From the NCBI GenBank assembly GCA_018674095.1, contig JABHAX010000056.1, positions 1 through 38,216 of the forward strand: a stretch of DNA of 38,216 nt. The letters run 5' to 3'. Below are positions 28,888 through 37,854 of this stretch, piece by piece. The notes under the pieces are model-generated. The model was given only the letters and a program-made list of their open reading frames with translations, had not been told where the DNA came from and searched no databases. The position numbers and the translations under genes are program-made. Position 1 is the first letter of the stretch, and every line of letters begins with the position of its first letter. The stretch is from Fidelibacterota bacterium. GTDB taxonomy: Bacteria > Fidelibacterota > Marinisomatia > Marinisomatales > UBA1611.

Positions 28888-30891
28888 ATGGCAGAGTTCA
28901 AAATTAAGTCAGATTTCACGCCACAGGGAGACCAACCCCAAGCCATTGAAGAATTAGTTATGGGTGTTAACCGTGGTGATGAATTCCAAACCTTATTGGG
29001 TGTAACAGGTTCAGGAAAAACATTCACGATGGCGAATGTGATCCAAGCGGTTCAAAAGCCGACCTTAATCATGAGTCATAATAAAACTCTCGCAGCTCAA
29101 TTATTTGGAGAATTCAAACAGTTATTCCCAAACAATGCGGTTGAATTCTTCATTTCCTATTATGATTATTATCAACCGGAAGCCTACTTACCTGTATCAG
29201 ACACTTTCATAGAAAAAGATATGTCTGTGAATGAGGAGATTGACAAACTTCGTCTAAAAACGACGAGTTCTCTTATGGCTCGGGAAGATGTGATTGTGGT
29301 GAGTTCAGTCTCTTGTATTTATGGTATTGGATCTCCAAAAGAGTATAATAAAGGGTCTGTTTCTGTTTCCACAGGTGACAGCTTAGATCGAAGAAAATTT
29401 TTATTATTATTGGTCAATATTCATTATTCTCGCAATGATAAAGTTTTGGAACGGGGAAATGTTCGTGTCCGCGGTGATGTGATTGAAGTATTTCCAGCTT
29501 ATGAAGATGCATGCATTCGATTTGAGCTTTTTGGGTCTGATGTAGAATCGATTACCAAATTCGATCCATTAACGGGTGAAATTAAAGAAACTATCCATAC
29601 AGCTGTCATTTTCCCTGCAAAGCATTTTGTGACAGATAAAGAAACCACATTGCGTGTTATTGGTGAAATTCAAAAAGAATTGACCGAGCGATTGGATTTT
29701 TTACGGTCTCATCAAAATCTCTTGGAAGCGCAACGTCTTGAACAAAGAACAAATTTTGATATCGAAATGATGATTGAATTGGGCTATTGTTCAGGGATTG
29801 AAAACTACTCGCGATATTTCGCAGATCGTGCACCAGGAGACACACCTTATACTTTACAGGATTTTTTTCCGAAAAACTCACTTACTATTTTGGATGAGTC
29901 TCATGTAACGCTACCTCAGATTCAAGGAATGTATAATGGAGATAGAGCCCGAAAAGAGACACTTGTTGAACATGGATTTCGGCTTCCAAGTGCATTGGAT
30001 AATCGACCTCTGAAATATGACGAATTTTTCAAGGCTCAAAAGCAAACGATTTTCACATCCGCAACGCCTTCTTATCGTGAATTGGAAATGACAAAAGGTG
30101 TCGTGATTGAACAAGTCATTCGTCCAACGGGTTTGCTGGATCCAGAAGTTGATGTTCGAGAGTCCCGTGGACAAATTGATGATCTGGTTGGCGAAATTAG
30201 ATATCGAGTAAAACGGAATGAAAGAATCTTGGTGACAACCTTAACCAAAAGAATGTCTGAAGATTTAACTGAGTATTTATCCGGTTTAAATATTCGTGTT
30301 CGATACCTTCATTCTGACATTCCAACTATCGAGCGGGTTCAAATTTTACGAGAACTGAGAATAGGTGAATTCGATGTATTAGTTGGTATCAATTTATTAC
30401 GTGAAGGTCTGGATTTACCAGAAGTGAGTTTGGTGGCTGTTTTGGATGCAGACAAAGAAGGGTTTTTACGATCTAAAAGTTCTTTACTGCAAGTCGCCGG
30501 ACGAGCCGCAAGAAATATTGAAGGACTCGTCATTCTCTATGGCGATAAAATAACAAAAGCCATGCAATATCTTATTGATACCACGAAAGAAAGAAGAAAA
30601 GTACAAACTGAATTCAATAAAATAAATGGCATTACGCCAAGGACCATTTACAAATCAATAGACGACATTATGATATCCACATCTGTTGCTGATTCCATGA
30701 GAGAAAAAGAAGATGTGTATGTGCCGGGATATGATAAAGCACACATCCCAGAAGCTGAAAAACAAATGATTTTGATAGAACTACGTAAAGCAATGCTAGA
30801 GGCTGCAGAAAAATATGAATTTGAAAAAGCAGTAAAGATTCGAGACGAAATTGAAGAATTTGAAAAAGATTTAGGAATAGCAATATCATGA
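28888..30891 (+). CDS. uvrB: Excinuclease ABC subunit B
   Basis: FTPQGDQPQAIEELV, LLGVTGSGKTFTMANVI, SYYDYYQPEAYLP, SRYFADRAPGDTPYTL, DVLVGINLLREGLDLPEVSLVAVLDADKEGFLRS, C-terminal UVR motif. Confidence 0.97.
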   Translation: MAEFKIKSDFTPQGDQPQAIEELVMGVNRGDEFQTLLGVTGSGKTFTMANVIQAVQKPTLIMSHNKTLAAQLFGEFKQLFPNNAVEFFISYYDYYQPEAYLPVSDTFIEKDMSVNEEIDKLRLKTTSSLMAREDVIVVSSVSCIYGIGSPKEYNKGSVSVSTGDSLDRRKFLLLLVNIHYSRNDKVLERGNVRVRGDVIEVFPAYEDACIRFELFGSDVESITKFDPLTGEIKETIHTAVIFPAKHFVTDKETTLRVIGEIQKELTERLDFLRSHQNLLEAQRLEQRTNFDIEMMIELGYCSGIENYSRYFADRAPGDTPYTLQDFFPKNSLTILDESHVTLPQIQGMYNGDRARKETLVEHGFRLPSALDNRPLKYDEFFKAQKQTIFTSATPSYRELEMTKGVVIEQVIRPTGLLDPEVDVRESRGQIDDLVGEIRYRVKRNERILVTTLTKRMSEDLTEYLSGLNIRVRYLHSDIPTIERVQILRELRIGEFDVLVGINLLREGLDLPEVSLVAVLDADKEGFLRSKSSLLQVAGRAARNIEGLVILYGDKITKAMQYLIDTTKERRKVQTEFNKINGITPRTIYKSIDDIMISTSVADSMREKEDVYVPGYDKAHIPEAEKQMILIELRKAMLEAAEKYEFEKAVKIRDEIEEFEKDLGIAIS

Positions 30892-31850
30892 AAATATTAG
30901 TAACTGGTGGGGCAGGATATATAGGTTCACACGTTGTTTATGAATGTATTGACCAAGGTCATGATGTAACAATCTTAGATAATATGTCTCTCGGTTTAGA
31001 AGAGAATATTGATCCAAGAGCAAGATTTGTAAATGGAAGTACTCATTCAGATTCGGATTTAGATTCCATTATGTCGAACGGTTTTGATGGTATTATTCAT
31101 TTGGCTGCGTGGAAAGCTGCTGGGGAATCCATGACGAATCCTGCAAAATATGCACATAATAATTTAATTGGCACACTCACCCTTTTAAACGCTTGTGATC
31201 GAAATGGAATTATGAATATTGTTTTTTCTTCCACATCATCGGTTTATGGCTTACCAAAATACGTCCCAATAGATGAAAATCATCCCACCATTCCTATTAG
31301 TTATTATGGTGAAACAAAATTGCAGATTGAAAAAAATCTCAAATGGTTTAGTGAGTTGAAAGGGATTCGATTTGCAGCTTTACGATATTTCAATGCAGCA
31401 GGATATGATCGAAAGGGACGGATCAAAGGGAAAGAAAGAAATGCCTTAAACTTGATTCCAATTGTTATGGAAGTTGCATCAGGGGTTCGAGAAGAAATGC
31501 AAATTTTTGGCAACGACTATGAGACCCATGATGGGACAGGGATTCGAGATTATATTCATGTGAGTGATCTGGCTACAGCTCATGTAAAAGCAATGGGTTA
31601 TATTCGTAATAATAACAAAGATTTGATGGTAAACCTTGCAACGGGTGAAGGGCATTCAGTTTTGGATGTAATACAAAAAACGAAAAGTGTAACTGGAAAG
31701 GAGATTGCCTATCAAATAGTTGGGCGTCGTGCAGGTGATCCTGATAAAGTAATTGCCGTTTCAAATAAAGCTGAAGAGGTATTGAAATGGTCGCCAAACT
31801 ATTCTGATTTGGATACATTAATCAAATCTACTTGGGAGGTTTATAAATAG
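30888..31850 (+). CDS. galE: UDP-glucose 4-epimerase
   Basis: MKILVTGGAGYIGSHVVYECIDQGHDVTILDNMSLG, FSSTSSVYG, ISYYGETKLQIEK, ALRYFNAAGYD, GTGIRDYIHVSDLATAHV; ATGA overlap with uvrB. Confidence 0.95.
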   Translation: MKILVTGGAGYIGSHVVYECIDQGHDVTILDNMSLGLEENIDPRARFVNGSTHSDSDLDSIMSNGFDGIIHLAAWKAAGESMTNPAKYAHNNLIGTLTLLNACDRNGIMNIVFSSTSSVYGLPKYVPIDENHPTIPISYYGETKLQIEKNLKWFSELKGIRFAALRYFNAAGYDRKGRIKGKERNALNLIPIVMEVASGVREEMQIFGNDYETHDGTGIRDYIHVSDLATAHVKAMGYIRNNNKDLMVNLATGEGHSVLDVIQKTKSVTGKEIAYQIVGRRAGDPDKVIAVSNKAEEVLKWSPNYSDLDTLIKSTWEVYK

Positions 31851-31923
31851 AAATGTTGGACTTATTATTTAATTGGAAAAAGACAAAATTCATGTTAAAA
31901 ACATATTTTAAAGGAGGCCTGTC

Positions 31924-33141
31924 ATGATCGATATTGATAGACTTCAAAAACAATCCGGAATTATTGGTACGTCAGAAGGAATTCGCCATATTTTGGAAAT
32001 GATATCTCAGATTGCACCTGTGGATATTTCGGCTTTGATTACTGGGGAATCTGGTGTTGGAAAGGAAGTAGTTGCAAAAGCAATTCATAAGGCAAGTAAA
32101 CGAAATAATGAAAAGCTCGTCGTTGTGAATTGTGGCGCTATTCCGGAAGGGATTATTGAATCCGAATTATTTGGTCATAAAAGAGGATCCTTTACTGGTG
32201 CAGGCGAAGATAGAAAAGGGTATTTCGAAGAATCTAATAAAGGGACAATATTTTTAGATGAGATTGGTGAAGCACCTTTGGATACGCAAGTAAAATTGCT
32301 CAGAGTTTTGGAAAGTGGTGAATTTATGCGCGTTGGCGAAGTGAAAATGAGATACACCGATGTTCGCGTTATTGCTGCAACGAATAAAAATTTAAGTGAA
32401 TTGGTGAGAAAAGGTAACTTCCGACAAGACCTTTATTATCGTTTAAAAACCGTAACAGTTGATGTGCCAGCCTTAAGAAATCGGGTTGAAGATATTGGGC
32501 CTTTGGTAGAACGATTTGCATTGGAATTTACTCGATCCAATGACATATTATATCGAGGGTTTATGCCGGAAGCGATCCGAGTATTGAAACAATACGAATG
32601 GCCTGGAAATGTTCGTGAATTAAAGCACTTTGTTGAAAAGATTCTTGTATTTCAAAAAGGAGAGAGAATTACAAAGGATATTGTACAAAATGAATTAATG
32701 GATGTGCTTCCCACCGAACCCAATTATAATCCGGCATTGCCGGTTTTGGTGAATCAATCATCTGATAAAGCAGAGATTGATCTCATTTTGCGTCAACTTT
32801 TCATGTTGAAACAGGATACAGAAATGATTCAGAAAATGATGGTGAGTGGTCAAGTGGCGCCAAGTGGACCCACATTTCCCATGATGGATAATCCGGATTT
32901 AAGATTTCCCATTCCGGAAAAATCTATGGAAATTACAGATGAAGGACACAAACTTATTCGTGATGATGCAATTGGAGACATGGTGATTAAAGATTTGGAA
33001 GAAGAAGCTATTACGCGATCGCTTCAATATTTTAATAATAATAGACGGAAAACTGCAATATCTCTGGGAATGAGTGAACGAACTTTGTATCGAAAAATTG
33101 AAGAATTTGGTCTCGAACCCAAAATAAAAAAGAGAGAATAA
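31924..33141 (+). CDS. Sigma-54-dependent transcriptional activator (no N-terminal sensor domain)
   Basis: LITGESGVGKEVVAKAIH, ELFGHKRGSFTGAGEDRKGYFE, GTIFLDEIGEAPLDTQVKLLRVLE, YEWPGNVRELKHFVE, Fis-type HTH RKTAISLGMSERTLYRKIEEFGL; SD AAAGGAGG upstream. Confidence 0.93.
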   Translation: MIDIDRLQKQSGIIGTSEGIRHILEMISQIAPVDISALITGESGVGKEVVAKAIHKASKRNNEKLVVVNCGAIPEGIIESELFGHKRGSFTGAGEDRKGYFEESNKGTIFLDEIGEAPLDTQVKLLRVLESGEFMRVGEVKMRYTDVRVIAATNKNLSELVRKGNFRQDLYYRLKTVTVDVPALRNRVEDIGPLVERFALEFTRSNDILYRGFMPEAIRVLKQYEWPGNVRELKHFVEKILVFQKGERITKDIVQNELMDVLPTEPNYNPALPVLVNQSSDKAEIDLILRQLFMLKQDTEMIQKMMVSGQVAPSGPTFPMMDNPDLRFPIPEKSMEITDEGHKLIRDDAIGDMVIKDLEEEAITRSLQYFNNNRRKTAISLGMSERTLYRKIEEFGLEPKIKKRE

Positions 33142-33142
33142 A

Positions 33143-33703
33143 ATGAAGTATCTTTATTCTATTTTACTTTTCACAGTTTCCATAATTCAAATATCTTGTG
33201 GATTCTATTCTATGGCTGGATCAATTCCACCCCATATTAAATCAATTGCCATTCCGCTAATGGATAATGAAACGGCCGAATTTGGTTTGGCAGAAAAAAT
33301 TACAGATGGGATTTTGGAAGAATTCAATGAAGCTGGAATTTTAAATATCACAGAAGAATCAGTTGCACATTCAATTCTCCGAGGTACAGTGAAAAAGGTA
33401 AGTGAAGGTCCTTACACCTACAGTAAGAAGGAATCCGTGTCAGAATACCGATATAAAATTGACGTAAAATTAGAATGGTATGATGTCTCGCAAGACAAAA
33501 ATCTATTGGAAGGGACGTATTCGGGATTTGGTGCTTACGGCTTAAGTGGGGATATTGGGTCAGACGGAATCGATAATGATAATGACGGAAAAATTGACGA
33601 GGAAGATGATGATGAATTTGGAGAGCCACGAGCGTTCGCAACCAAGGTTGCAGTTCGAAAAATTTCAGAAGATATTTTGAATGAAATTATGACAACGTGG
33701 TAA
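33143..33703 (+). CDS. lptE: LptE-like outer-membrane lipoprotein with acidic DxDxDG insert
   Basis: Lipobox-like IQISCGFYSMAGSIPPHIKSIAIPLMDNETAEFGLAEKITDGILEEFNEAG; acidic insert GSDGIDNDNDGKIDEEDDDEFGEP; directly follows the sigma-54 activator. Confidence 0.75.
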   Translation: MKYLYSILLFTVSIIQISCGFYSMAGSIPPHIKSIAIPLMDNETAEFGLAEKITDGILEEFNEAGILNITEESVAHSILRGTVKKVSEGPYTYSKKESVSEYRYKIDVKLEWYDVSQDKNLLEGTYSGFGAYGLSGDIGSDGIDNDNDGKIDEEDDDEFGEPRAFATKVAVRKISEDILNEIMTTW

Positions 33704-33792
33704 AATGAAATTTTTGTCAACCATCTTGTGTCTTAAATTTCATGAATAAAATTGCATCTAAATTGGTATTTTAAAAAAGGGAATTAGACAAA

Positions 33793-35088
33793 ATGGATAC
33801 AGTCACAATTAAAAAAATTGGTGAGTATGAAGGACAGGAAGTCCAACTAAAAGGTTGGGTTTATAATACAAGAAATGTTGGAAAAATTTGGTTTTTAATT
33901 TTTAGGGATGGAAGTGGTTTACTTCAGGGTGTGGTTGTAAAAGGAGAAGCAACAGATGATTCTTTTGATTTGGAACAGGATTTGAATCAGGAAGATTCAG
34001 TTATCATCACTGGAATTGTCAAAAAAGAGCCACGATCTGTGGGTGGATATGAATTGGGAATAAAAAATATCACTGTGGTGAATCACGTGACAGAAGAGTT
34101 TCCGATTTCCCATAAGGAACATGGTGCAGATTTTTTAATGTCGCATCGACATTTATGGTTGAGATCCAAGCGGCAAAATGCAATTATGCGAGTGCGACAT
34201 CAGATTGTAAAAGCAATCCGAGACTTTTTTGATGATAATGATTTTACCTTAATTGATTCCCCCATATTTACTGGAAATGCGGTGGAAGGAACCACAACAC
34301 TTTTTGAAGTTGATTATTACGAGCGTTCAGCCTATTTAACACAAAGTGGCCAATTGTATCAGGAAGCTGGGGCGACTGCTTTTGGAAAAACCTATTGTTT
34401 TGGTCCAACTTTTCGAGCAGAAAAATCAAAAACGAGACGCCACTTAACAGAATTCTGGATGGTGGAGCCAGAAATGGCTTACGTGAATTTGGATGAGAAT
34501 ATGACTTGGGCAGAAAACTTGGTGGGTGCCATTATCCAACGGGTTTTAGAACAGTGTCAATCTGAATTAAAAACATTGGAAAGAGATGTCTCAAAATTAG
34601 AAGCTATTGTTCCACCGTTTCCTAGAATAACTTACGATGAAGCGGCCAAAATACTCACAGATAAGGGAAGTGATTTTGAATATGGCTCAGATTTTGGGTC
34701 TCCCGATGAAACATTAATTTCAGAACAATTTGATAAACCTGTCATGATTCATCGCTGGCCTGCCGGAATTAAAGCATTTTATATGAAACGTGATGAGAAA
34801 AACAATGATTTGGCACTGGGTGTTGATATGATTGCACCGGAAGGATATGGCGAAATTGTTGGGGGCGGACAACGAGAAGATGATATTGATATTCTAATAA
34901 ATACAATTCGACATCATGATTTATCCTTAGAACCATTTCAATGGTATTTAGATCTTAGAAAATATGGCTCGGTTCCTCATTCTGGTTTTGGACTTGGATT
35001 GGAACGAACTGTTGGTTGGATTTGCGGAACAAAACATATTAGAGAAACAATACCATTCCCTAGAACGATGACTAGGTTGGAGCCTTAA
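33793..35088 (+). CDS. asnS: Asparaginyl-tRNA synthetase
   Basis: VQLKGWVYNTRNVGKIWFLIFRDGSG, TFRAEKSKTRRHLTEFWMVEPEMAY, GEIVGGGQREDDID, GFGLGLERTVGWICGTKHIRETIPFPR. Confidence 0.94.
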   Translation: MDTVTIKKIGEYEGQEVQLKGWVYNTRNVGKIWFLIFRDGSGLLQGVVVKGEATDDSFDLEQDLNQEDSVIITGIVKKEPRSVGGYELGIKNITVVNHVTEEFPISHKEHGADFLMSHRHLWLRSKRQNAIMRVRHQIVKAIRDFFDDNDFTLIDSPIFTGNAVEGTTTLFEVDYYERSAYLTQSGQLYQEAGATAFGKTYCFGPTFRAEKSKTRRHLTEFWMVEPEMAYVNLDENMTWAENLVGAIIQRVLEQCQSELKTLERDVSKLEAIVPPFPRITYDEAAKILTDKGSDFEYGSDFGSPDETLISEQFDKPVMIHRWPAGIKAFYMKRDEKNNDLALGVDMIAPEGYGEIVGGGQREDDIDILINTIRHHDLSLEPFQWYLDLRKYGSVPHSGFGLGLERTVGWICGTKHIRETIPFPRTMTRLEP

Positions 35089-35489
35089 TTGGACTATTCG
35101 GGCCGAATTTCAATTTTTGGGGGGCGTGATATCACGCCAGAAGTGTATGAAAATACGGTTGAGATTGGTCGGCTACTTGCTCAGAAAGATTTCTTGGTTT
35201 TTTGCGGTGGTGGATCAGGCGTAATGGAAGCAATTTCAAAAGATGTTTGTGAAGAAAATGGCACAGTTATTGGTATTTTGAAAGGACGAGATTTATCGGA
35301 AGGAAATGAGTTTTGACAATTCCAATTGCAACTGGAATGGATATCGCAAGAAATGCACTTCTTGCCTATGCTTTTCAATTAAATAAAGCGGTGATTGGCT
35401 ATGAAACTTGGGATATTGATAATGTGATTCAAGCTGATTCACCCCATGATGTACTTACAAAATTAAATATGGAATTAAATCGTGTATAA
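35089..35489 (+). pseudogene. Broken SLOG/LOG-family (TIGR00725-like) gene: frameshift plus missing LOG motif segment
   Basis: Frame 1 (TTG start) DYSGRISIFGGRDITPEVYENTVEIGRLLAQKDFLVFCGGGSGVMEAISKDVCEENGTVIGILKGRDLSEGNEF*, continued in the shifted frame LTIPIATGMDIARNALLAYAFQLNKAVIGYETWDIDNVIQADSPHDVLTKLNMELNRV*; the usual GGxxGTxxE segment between 'ARNALL' and the 'KAVIGY' strand is absent. Confidence 0.75.
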
Positions 35490-35751
35490 AGTTAAAGTAT
35501 TAGTTTCTGGAAAAGTCCAAAAAGTTTGGTTTAGAAAACAAACTCAAACTAAAGCATTGGAATTTGGATTAACAGGTTGGGTAAAAAATATATTTAATAA
35601 TGCTGTCGAAATTATGGCTGAAGGTAATATGGATAATTTATCGCTTTTACTCGGATGGCTACAAGATGGGCCACCATTAGCAAAAGTAAAAAAAATAAGT
35701 ATTGAATGGTTTGAATGTGAAAGTGAGTATAAAACATTTGAGATTCATTGA
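35482..35751 (+). CDS. acyP: Acylphosphatase-like protein
   Basis: GTG start; VKVLVSGKVQKVWFRKQTQTKALEFGLTGWVKNIFNNAVEIMAEGNMDNLSLLLGWLQDGPPLAKV; Arg of FR and Asn of WVKN conserved. Confidence 0.88.
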   Translation: MYKVKVLVSGKVQKVWFRKQTQTKALEFGLTGWVKNIFNNAVEIMAEGNMDNLSLLLGWLQDGPPLAKVKKISIEWFECESEYKTFEIH

Positions 35752-37364
35752 TGAAGATTGCACTTTGCCAAATTAATCCTACCGTAGGTGCTTTTGAAAT
35801 TAATCAAAAGCTTATCTTGATGTATTACAAGAAAAGTATTGAAGCAAATGCTGATATTGTTGTATTCCCAGAATTATCTATACCCGGATATCCACCCCAA
35901 GACCTTTTATGGGAAAGTGGATTTGTGGACCAAAACTTAGCATGTTTAAACGAAATTGCTTCAAAATCAACCCTTCCTTTAATTATTGGATATGTTCGTC
36001 AAGATAATGGGAAAATATTCAATTCTGCCGCAATCTGTTTTGAAGGGAAAATCCAATTCTCAACGGATAAAATATTACTTCCAACTTATGATGTGTTTGA
36101 TGAAGACAGATATTTTACAGGTGGTAACACGCCCAATGTATTTGAAATTCCACTCAAGGATTGTAGCGTTCAAGTTGGCCTCCAAATTTGTGAAGATTTG
36201 TGGGATCGTGAATATGAGTGCAAAGTGAGCCAACTTCAAAAAGAAAATGGCGCCCATGTTATTATTAATATTTCAGCATCGCCTTATCATGATGGACGAT
36301 TGGCAGAACGAACAGATCTTATTTTGGAAAAAGTGAAAGAAAGCAAACTTCCTTTTTTATATTGTAATATGGTTGGGGCACAAGATGAGCTCATTTTTGA
36401 TGGTGAATCCTTAGCATTTAATTCCAATGGGGATTGTATTGGTCAAGGCGAAGTATTCAAAGAAGATTTGGTTTTAGTTAATCTTGAAAGGACTCAAGCA
36501 CTAGAAATCCACAATACATCTCGTGAAGAAAAAATGGTTCGAGCCTTGTGTCTCGGAGTGGCAGATTATTTTAAAAAAACGGGTCACACAGAAGCCGTAT
36601 TAGGATTGTCCGGTGGCATAGATAGTGCCTTGGTTGGTGCAATAGCAACAGAAGCTCTTGGCTCGGAAAATATTCATGGAATATCACTCCCATCAAAATT
36701 CTCCAGTAACCACAGTTTATCAGATGCACAATTATTAGCAGAAAATTTGGGGATTGATTATCGCATTATCCCAATTCAAGAAGCTGTGGATGGTATGGAA
36801 ACTGTATTACATCCACATTTTTTGGGTTTAGAGCCTAATGTTGCCGAGGAGAATCTTCAAGCCCGAGCTCGCGGGAATCTATTGATGGCATTATCAAATA
36901 AGTTTGGTTGGATGGTTTTATCTACAGGAAATAAAACAGAATTGGCTTTAGGATATTGTACGCTTTACGGTGATATGAGTGGTGGATTAGCTGTGATTTC
37001 AGATTTGAGTAAATCCGATGTGTATGCATTAGCAAAATGGATTAATACTAAAACTCCGGGAAGAATTCCTGAAGGAAGTATTAGCAAGCCGCCCTCCGCG
37101 GAATTGGCGCTAAATCAAGTTGATCCTTTTGATTATGATGTGATTAGTCCTTTAGTTGATGCCATGGTTGAAGACCGTAAATCTCCTTCAGAATTGATAC
37201 AAGATGGAGCGGATCAGGAATTAGTAAATTCACTTTATCAAAAAATTCGATTTAATGAATATAAACGTCGTCAAGCAGCGCCGGGGCTTCGAGTATCATC
37301 TAGGGCTTTTGGTGTTGGTCGGCGGATCCCAATCGTAAATCACTACGAAGGTAAACTCAAATGA
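35751..37364 (+). CDS. nadE: NAD+ synthase (glutamine-hydrolysing)
   Basis: N-terminal nitrilase-type amidase (ALCQINPTVGAF, VFPELSIPGYPPQDL, VGLQICEDLWD) and C-terminal synthetase (LGLSGGIDSALVGAIATEALG, STGNKTELALGYCTLYGDMSGGLAVISDLSKSDVY, IPEGSISKPPSAEL). Confidence 0.95.
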   Translation: MKIALCQINPTVGAFEINQKLILMYYKKSIEANADIVVFPELSIPGYPPQDLLWESGFVDQNLACLNEIASKSTLPLIIGYVRQDNGKIFNSAAICFEGKIQFSTDKILLPTYDVFDEDRYFTGGNTPNVFEIPLKDCSVQVGLQICEDLWDREYECKVSQLQKENGAHVIINISASPYHDGRLAERTDLILEKVKESKLPFLYCNMVGAQDELIFDGESLAFNSNGDCIGQGEVFKEDLVLVNLERTQALEIHNTSREEKMVRALCLGVADYFKKTGHTEAVLGLSGGIDSALVGAIATEALGSENIHGISLPSKFSSNHSLSDAQLLAENLGIDYRIIPIQEAVDGMETVLHPHFLGLEPNVAEENLQARARGNLLMALSNKFGWMVLSTGNKTELALGYCTLYGDMSGGLAVISDLSKSDVYALAKWINTKTPGRIPEGSISKPPSAELALNQVDPFDYDVISPLVDAMVEDRKSPSELIQDGADQELVNSLYQKIRFNEYKRRQAAPGLRVSSRAFGVGRRIPIVNHYEGKLK

Positions 37365-37789
37365 AAACTCAACTTTTAATTCTCATTCTAATTTCGCTTC
37401 TCGGGGCGCAAAATGGGGCACCGGCAAGTTTTTGGAGTGGGTATTCCCAAGATGAAAAAATTGCCTTTATTAATGGGGTTTATGGGGCAATCTCTAAGTT
37501 GAAATCCCACCATAGATCCGAAGTGCGAAAACAATTTCATCATGAAACTAATTGGGTTGAACCTTATTATATAGAACGATTTTATGAAATTGCAGATGAA
37601 TACCGTTCACAGGAAGCTGGATATAATTTGAAAATTCTGGCACTTCACATGGATGCACTTTATTCCAATTCAGACAATTTAAACATTCCCGTTATGGAAG
37701 CATTACGTGTTGTATCTCTTATGCAGGATGGGGAGCAAAAAACGGCGAATGTTCGCTTACTGAGAGCGCAACATAAATATAATAAATAA
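37361..37789 (+). CDS. Small secreted protein of unknown function
   Basis: 142 aa, signal peptide MKTQLLILILISLLGAQ; ATGA overlap with nadE. Confidence 0.65.
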   Translation: MKTQLLILILISLLGAQNGAPASFWSGYSQDEKIAFINGVYGAISKLKSHHRSEVRKQFHHETNWVEPYYIERFYEIADEYRSQEAGYNLKILALHMDALYSNSDNLNIPVMEALRVVSLMQDGEQKTANVRLLRAQHKYNK

Positions 37790-37854
37790 GATTGAGTTTT
37801 AACTTATTTGAAATGTGGGTATCTGATAGAATAGCCTAATTACGAGAGCATTTC

